Shown: one piece after another, positions 62,410-64,000 of the stretch
Numbering within the stretch: the stretch's first letter is position 1
How the letters are laid out: each line of letters begins with the position of its first letter
Source: Lacrimispora indolis DSM 755
GTDB taxonomy: Bacteria; Bacillota; Clostridia; Lachnospirales; Lachnospiraceae
Assembly (NCBI RefSeq): GCF_000526995.1
Contig: NZ_AZUI01000001.1
Span: 248,001-312,000, forward strand
Direction of reading: 5' to 3'
Length of the DNA: 64,000 nt
Translations under genes and position numbers: made by a program
Notes under the pieces: generated by a model
What the model saw: only the letters and a program-made list of their open reading frames with translations
Told to the model about the DNA's origin: nothing
Databases searched by the model: none

Positions 62410-63243
62410 TCAGCCTTGAGGCAGTGCGCTGATTTTTTCTTTGTTCTCTTCAGAATTAAGTATTCTATATACATTCCGTTCGGAATCTGACAGATTGTAT
62501 ACATCCATACCCGAAGGCTGCACTACACGGATCACAGCATTTGCTCCTGTTTTTGCTCCATTTACAATATTCAGGCTCCAATATATGGATTGAAGCTCAG
62601 CAAAGTCATCCGTGCCCGTAATTTGTATCTCATAGGGATAATTCTCGGTCTGTCCATGTCTTATGGCATAGATGGAAAGTGCTTCACAAAAATTATCTTC
62701 CCCTTCTATGAGAGTATAGGTTTCTGACATGCCCAGCAAATCAGCGATATAATCAATGCGCTCATCCAGGCTGCTGTGTGCGGCATGCATCGCTTCCGCA
62801 ACATTCGGATTGCTCTCGTTTTCTTGCAGGACTGGCAGCTCCTCCCGAATCAGAATCCCACCGCTTCCACCAGTTCCTGCCTCCGGCAGATTTTCTCCTT
62901 CATAGTCAGATCCATCTGGCATAGCCTGGGAAGGGGTTCCCTCCGTTTCTTTGGAGGTCTCCAGGGATTCGCTTTGTTCCGGTTGGTCTATAGCTGCTTC
63001 CTGATCCTCCTCCTCATTATCGCTTTCTTCAGGATACTCCCCATCTCCTGGAATCGGCTCCATGTTGTCCTGGGGTTCAGACTCTGTAACTTGAGGCTCA
63101 GACTCTGTAACTTGAGGCTCAGACTCTGCAGCCTGGAGCTCATCAAGCTGGATTTCCTCCTGTGCAGATACCGGAAGGATGGCTCGTGCGACCAATCCGG
63201 TAAACAAAACCGCACACAAGACAATTGTACTCCATTTTTTCAT
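62410..63243 (-). CDS. secreted acidic-linker protein, 277 aa
   Basis: ATG 63243 after GGAGGAAGGTCAA. Residues 1-28 are a signal peptide (MKKWSTIVLCAVLFTGLVAR then a PVSAQEE cleavage region). Residues 30-140 are a Glu/Ser/Pro/Gln-rich spacer with tandem SEPQVTE units at 41-58. The C-terminal domain (150-277) has VAEAMHAAHSSLDERIDYIA, DNFCEALSIYAIRHGQTENY and VYNLSDSERNVYRI. No sorting signal or membrane anchor is seen. It follows the DivIVA-like and sortase genes and may be part of a surface-assembly unit. Family unknown. Confidence 0.75.
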   Translation of the reverse strand: MKKWSTIVLCAVLFTGLVARAILPVSAQEEIQLDELQAAESEPQVTESEPQVTESEPQDNMEPIPGDGEYPEESDNEEEDQEAAIDQPEQSESLETSKETEGTPSQAMPDGSDYEGENLPEAGTGGSGGILIREELPVLQENESNPNVAEAMHAAHSSLDERIDYIADLLGMSETYTLIEGEDNFCEALSIYAIRHGQTENYPYEIQITGTDDFAELQSIYWSLNIVNGAKTGANAVIRVVQPSGMDVYNLSDSERNVYRILNSEENKEKISALPQG

Positions 63244-63256
63244 TTGACCTTCCTCC

Positions 63257-63724
63257 TTATTTACATTCTATCTCCTCGGGCAAATTGCCGGGACCGTCTG
63301 TTTCATTCTTTTCTATTGCATATTGCGGCGGCGTCTCCGCATATTCCGGATCGCCAAGCAGTTTTCCAATTTCATTTTTAATCCTTTGAAATGCAAGAAT
63401 CTTATACCGTTCAAGAGAGGATATTTCTTCCTGCAATACAGTTTTCTTCTTGTGCAGTACTGCCAGTTCATGGGCACATTCCTGCTTCGTTTGTTCCATT
63501 AAATCTGCCGCTGCCTTTTGCCCAATCAGAAGCGCTTCCGAAATCTGACTCTTCATCTCCATATATTCTGCCTGAACGCTGCGCAGCTGTTCAAGCTCCC
63601 TGCACTGCTCATCGGCTGCTGCCGCAATCTTATCAAGTAAAAGATCCACTTCCCTGGCATCATAGCATTTACTGAATCTTCTTGTCAGCTTAACCGTATC
63701 TATCGATTCTTTCGTTAATATCAC
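63257..63724 (-). CDS. DivIVA-like coiled-coil protein, 155 aa
   Basis: The start is GTG 63724 after AAAGGAAGTAACAAAAA. The N-terminal segment TVKLTRRFSKCYDAREVDLL then LDKIAAAADE matches the DivIVA lipid-binding head pattern. A long coiled coil follows (EQTKQECAHELAVLHKKKTV; LQEEISSLERYKILAFQRIK). Short DivIVA-like proteins recruit partners to curved membranes. Here, between a sortase and a secreted protein, it may place surface-protein assembly in the cell. Confidence 0.72.
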   Translation of the reverse strand: MILTKESIDTVKLTRRFSKCYDAREVDLLLDKIAAAADEQCRELEQLRSVQAEYMEMKSQISEALLIGQKAAADLMEQTKQECAHELAVLHKKKTVLQEEISSLERYKILAFQRIKNEIGKLLGDPEYAETPPQYAIEKNETDGPGNLPEEIECK

Positions 63725-63752
63725 TTTTTGTTACTTCCTTTCGTACCTGTTT

Positions 63753-64000
63753 TTATGCTCCATATTCTGGCCTTAAAACTCCGATTACAATATACCGGGC
63801 ATCGTCAAACTCATAGCTGCACGTGGAAAGCACAATAAACTTATCACGGTCCGTATATTCTGTGCCGCTTTCAAAGGTTGTTTTTGATGATGCGTGTGAC
63901 AGCAGCGCTTCCAGATTTCCTTCGAACATAAATGCCTGGTCACGCCATTGATCTGCACCGATGACACAGCCATATTTCAGATCTATCCGGTAGTTTCCCT
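63753..64000 (-). CDS. srtB: class B sortase, C-terminal part
   Basis: The frame enters from the right edge and ends at TAA 63755-63753; about 82 residues are visible. It contains the catalytic-cysteine motif FIVLSTCSYEFDDARYIVIG of sortase B, and the upstream AFMFEGNLEALLSHA and SGTEYTDRDKFI are typical. Sortases attach surface proteins to the wall through a C-terminal sorting signal. The catalytic His is outside the window. Its substrate is not identifiable here. Confidence 0.85.
   Translation of the reverse strand, partial: GNYRIDLKYGCVIGADQWRDQAFMFEGNLEALLSHASSKTTFESGTEYTDRDKFIVLSTCSYEFDDARYIVIGVLRPEYGA

Noticed and set aside
1..64000. tRNA and rRNA genes
   Set aside because: I looked for the T-loop GGTTCGAATCC pattern and conserved rRNA blocks and saw none; a dedicated tRNA scan would be the deciding test.

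Overview
The window looks like a chromosome segment of a spore-forming, low-to-mid GC Firmicute of the family Lachnospiraceae (Lacrimispora / Clostridium saccharolyticum-like). This is inferred from gene families and gene order: greA-lysS, a whiA-rapZ-murB-hprK block next to an HPr-like gene, DUF6145, DUF1846 and DUF1653 proteins, strong GGAGG ribosome binding sites and frequent GTG starts. No rRNA, tRNA or CRISPR array was seen.

Layout. 1-2.2 kb: the 5' part of a large secreted GLUG-repeat surface protein that runs off the left edge. 2.2-8.6 kb: an AT-rich accessory strip of small, mostly unrecognised genes, truncated regulators (Rrf2, XRE) and a multiply frameshifted pseudogene. It ends just downstream of lysS at an att-like inverted repeat flanked by three GGTGTCAAA direct repeats, so it is probably a decayed integrated element without its integrase. 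8.6-12.2 kb: housekeeping lysS, greA, dusB and a DUF6145 gene.

12.4-25.7 kb: a pectin / oligogalacturonide utilisation locus. It holds a LacI-type regulator, altronate dehydratase and tagaturonate reductase (uxaA, uxaB), a sugar isomerase-like TIM barrel, an intracellular GH28 polygalacturonase, a binding-protein-dependent sugar ABC importer, a half-length GH88-like protein, an AraC regulator and a GH105 unsaturated glucuronyl hydrolase. The same 16-bp palindrome lies upstream of the regulator and of the importer, and a related palindrome overlaps the uxaA promoter, so the locus is probably one regulon. 25.9-49 kb: core genes on the minus strand: LUD protein, pfkA, dnaE, a Crh-like HPr, whiA, rapZ, murB, hprK, uvrC, a DUF4015 lipoprotein, tag, map, the deoC-deoA-cdd nucleoside salvage group, a c-di-AMP receptor and a MutS2-like ATPase without an Smr domain. 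One DUF1846 gene and one ferritin-like gene lie on the plus strand.

49.4-56.7 kb: transport and regulation genes (GntR/YtrA-type ABC operon, Nudix, LysR with azlCD), a collagen-like G-X-Y repeat protein, an IS30 transposase fragment and an epimerase behind a MerR-type promoter. 57.5-59.8 kb: a tightly overlapping three-gene operon: PAPS-reductase-like IbrA (DUF3440), a GNAT acetyltransferase and a ParB-like IbrB. This is the best candidate here for a poorly understood system. 59.9-64 kb: a GHKL histidine kinase / LytTR response regulator pair, a secreted acidic protein, a DivIVA-like coiled coil and the C-terminal end of a class B sortase that runs off the right edge.

All functions are read from the sequence and from remembered family features; no search was run.
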